From: Rhizobium aethiopicum
Lineage (GTDB): Bacteria > Pseudomonadota > Alphaproteobacteria > Rhizobiales > Rhizobiaceae
Length of the DNA: 64,000 nucleotides
NCBI RefSeq assembly: GCF_900094625.1
Contig: NZ_FMAJ01000005.1
Coordinates: forward strand, 372,001-436,000
Reading direction: 5' to 3'
Shown piece by piece: positions 62,778 through 64,000 of the stretch (position 1 is its first letter; each line of letters starts with the position of its first letter). The position numbers and the translations under genes are program-made. Under the pieces are notes generated by a model, which was not told where the DNA came from, did not search any database, and saw only the letters and a list, made by a program, of their open reading frames with translations.

Positions 62778-63049
62778 ACGAAGAGGCTTCCGCCGCCGAC
62801 CGGTTTCTTGCCCTTGTCGCTGCGGCGCAGGAGAGTGACGTCGCACTGACCCCTATACAAGCCGGTCTGCTCGTCGCTGCCGAGCTCGGGATAGCATCCG
62901 ACAGCCGCTCCTTTGCGCGCATGCTGGGGATCGCGCATGCCCTCGTGTTGCGGGACCTCAGCGCCCTGGCGGAGCATGATGATAGGCTTCAGATCGTCAA
63001 GCGGGATCCGAGAACGATGCGAGTGCACTATAGGCTGGCAGCGCTCTGA
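62774..63049 (+). CDS. Small protein coupled to the molybdopterin oxidoreductase, winged-helix-like
   Basis: A 91-residue protein whose GTG start overlaps the oxidoreductase stop (GTGA). TPIQAGLLVAAELGIASDSR followed by FARMLGIAHALVLRDLSALA reads like a helix-turn-helix, and LQIVKRDPRTMRVHYRLAAL like the wing. A small regulator is therefore plausible, but I do not recognise a named family. Overlap with the enzyme gene suggests a linked function. Confidence 0.7.
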   Translation: MNEEASAADRFLALVAAAQESDVALTPIQAGLLVAAELGIASDSRSFARMLGIAHALVLRDLSALAEHDDRLQIVKRDPRTMRVHYRLAAL

Positions 63050-63101
63050 AAGACGAAAACGCAAAGAGCGAAGCTGAAAGATTGCGATGCGCTGATGCGC
63101 G

Positions 63102-64000
63102 TTATCGGTGGCTTACGCGCTTTCTCGTCTCGGACGGATATTCGCCATAAGTGGTCTTGTAGACCGCGGAAAAGCGGCCGAAATGAAAGAAGCCCCATTT
63201 CAGGCAGATGGCCTTCATCGTCTCGGTGCACTCGGGATCGAGCAGATCCTGGCGCGCCGCGCGCAGACGAAGCGTCAGCAGGTAAGCGGCCGGGGACGTT
63301 CCCTTGAATGCGCGGAAACCGGTTTCGAGCGCTCTGCTGGAGACGCCGGCCGCTTCCGCCACCTTTGGCATGGTGATCGGCTGATCGATATTGGCCTGCA
63401 TGAATTCGATCGCCCTGCGCACATGCCTCGGAGCAATCAGCGCCGGACCCTTTTCGAGGAAATGCGAGAGTCGGTGCGGCACCATGCGCACGACCAGATC
63501 GGCCAGCGCCTGTGTCATGTGCGCCATGGCGATCGGCGACTGCAGCAGGGGACCGTCGTCGCGCATGCCTGACATGATCGTTTCCGTAAGGTTGCCGATC
63601 GTCCGCCCGACCGGCGTCGACAGATCCAGTTCCGGCAACAGGTCGAGTGAACCGCTGAACGGCATTTCGAACGTCTGGCCGATCGTCTGGAGGATGACGG
63701 GCCAGTTGATCAGCAGCTCGTCGATGACATTGCCTTGCCCATGCATGAGGACGCTGTCGGGTTCGAAATTGTTGTAGAGAAGCAGTTTTCCTTGGCCGGC
63801 CTCCGCCTTGCGCGCTCCGTAGGTAACTCCCATGCCGCCGCGGCGCGGGACGACGAGCGACAGATACTCCGCCGTGCTGACGGTCGGCTCGATGTTGAAT
63901 TGGAACTCCGCCTCATGGTAGCCGCTCAGTAGGACGGCGCTCCCCGCCACTGAAAAATCCAATCCCCATTGGAAGTCCTTGGCGCGGCCGACAGGCTCGG
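63102..64000 (-). CDS. AraC-family transcriptional regulator (partial, start outside window)
   Basis: The frame is open to the right edge, so the N-terminus is missing. The visible part has an AraC-type cupin-like sensing domain (EPTVSTAEYLSLVVPRRGGM) and a C-terminal pair of helix-turn-helix motifs (ITMPKVAEAAGVSSRALETG; CLKWGFFHFGRFSAVYKTTY). TTG 63962 is not the true start, because coding continues upstream (AKDFQWG). It is convergent with the oxidoreductase pair and may control those or a gene beyond the edge. Confidence 0.9.
   Translation of the reverse strand, partial: EPVGRAKDFQWGLDFSVAGSAVLLSGYHEAEFQFNIEPTVSTAEYLSLVVPRRGGMGVTYGARKAEAGQGKLLLYNNFEPDSVLMHGQGNVIDELLINWPVILQTIGQTFEMPFSGSLDLLPELDLSTPVGRTIGNLTETIMSGMRDDGPLLQSPIAMAHMTQALADLVVRMVPHRLSHFLEKGPALIAPRHVRRAIEFMQANIDQPITMPKVAEAAGVSSRALETGFRAFKGTSPAAYLLTLRLRAARQDLLDPECTETMKAICLKWGFFHFGRFSAVYKTTYGEYPSETRKRVSHR

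Noticed and set aside
1..64000. CRISPR arrays, tRNA or rRNA genes, insertion sequences and integrases
   Set aside because: No regular short repeats with spacers, no tRNA-like cloverleaf or rRNA sequence and no transposase or integrase motif was noticed on either strand; a dedicated scan was not possible.

Overview
The window comes from the chromosome or a large replicon of a GC-rich alphaproteobacterium of the Rhizobium/Agrobacterium group. The best evidence is the order of the type VI secretion genes. On the minus strand impA to impN run without a break, in the order named in Rhizobium leguminosarum. Divergent from them are clpV, hcp, a two-gene effector slot, vgrG, a DUF4123 chaperone gene, a DNase effector, its immunity gene and PAAR, as in the Agrobacterium hcp operon. 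These assignments rest on motifs and gene order read by eye; no database search was run.

Left part (1-9.9 kb): a divergent GntR-type regulator (cut by the window edge) faces a long operon. The operon holds a polar amino-acid ABC importer and all four enzyme types for converting 4-hydroxyproline to 2-oxoglutarate: a proline-racemase-family enzyme, a FAD amine oxidoreductase, a DapA-family deaminase and a semialdehyde dehydrogenase. Two short-chain dehydrogenases follow.

10-21.4 kb is a mosaic of small units: a DUF4261-like protein; a TadE/TadG-type pilus cluster; a gene-poor stretch with degraded coding fragments; a divergent siderophore-type ABC importer; a DUF4142 protein, cupredoxin and ECF sigma factor group; a DUF488 protein; and a Wza-like lipoprotein.

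21.4-51.2 kb is the type VI secretion system. The minus-strand operon encodes sheath, baseplate and membrane complex, plus a phosphorylation switch: kinase, TagF-PP2C fusion, FHA protein, and TssL with a Thr at position 14. The plus-strand operon encodes the ClpV unfoldase, Hcp, an unrecognised putative effector with a putative periplasmic partner, VgrG, DUF4123 chaperone, a Tde-type DNase (glycine zipper plus Ntox15-like HxxD domain), a Tdi-type immunity protein and PAAR.

51.2-57.2 kb is an immunity-gene array mixed with debris. It holds two more intact Tdi-type genes, two frameshifted Tdi-type copies, a truncated SUKH-like gene, a frameshifted propeller-like gene, a decayed PAAR gene and a HAMP/chemoreceptor fragment. 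This looks like repeated capture and decay of effector/immunity cassettes behind a conserved secretion core.

57.2-64 kb returns to ordinary genes: an aldo/keto reductase, a membrane diguanylate cyclase, a YdeP/FdhA-like molybdopterin oxidoreductase with a small overlapping gene, and an AraC-family regulator cut by the right edge.
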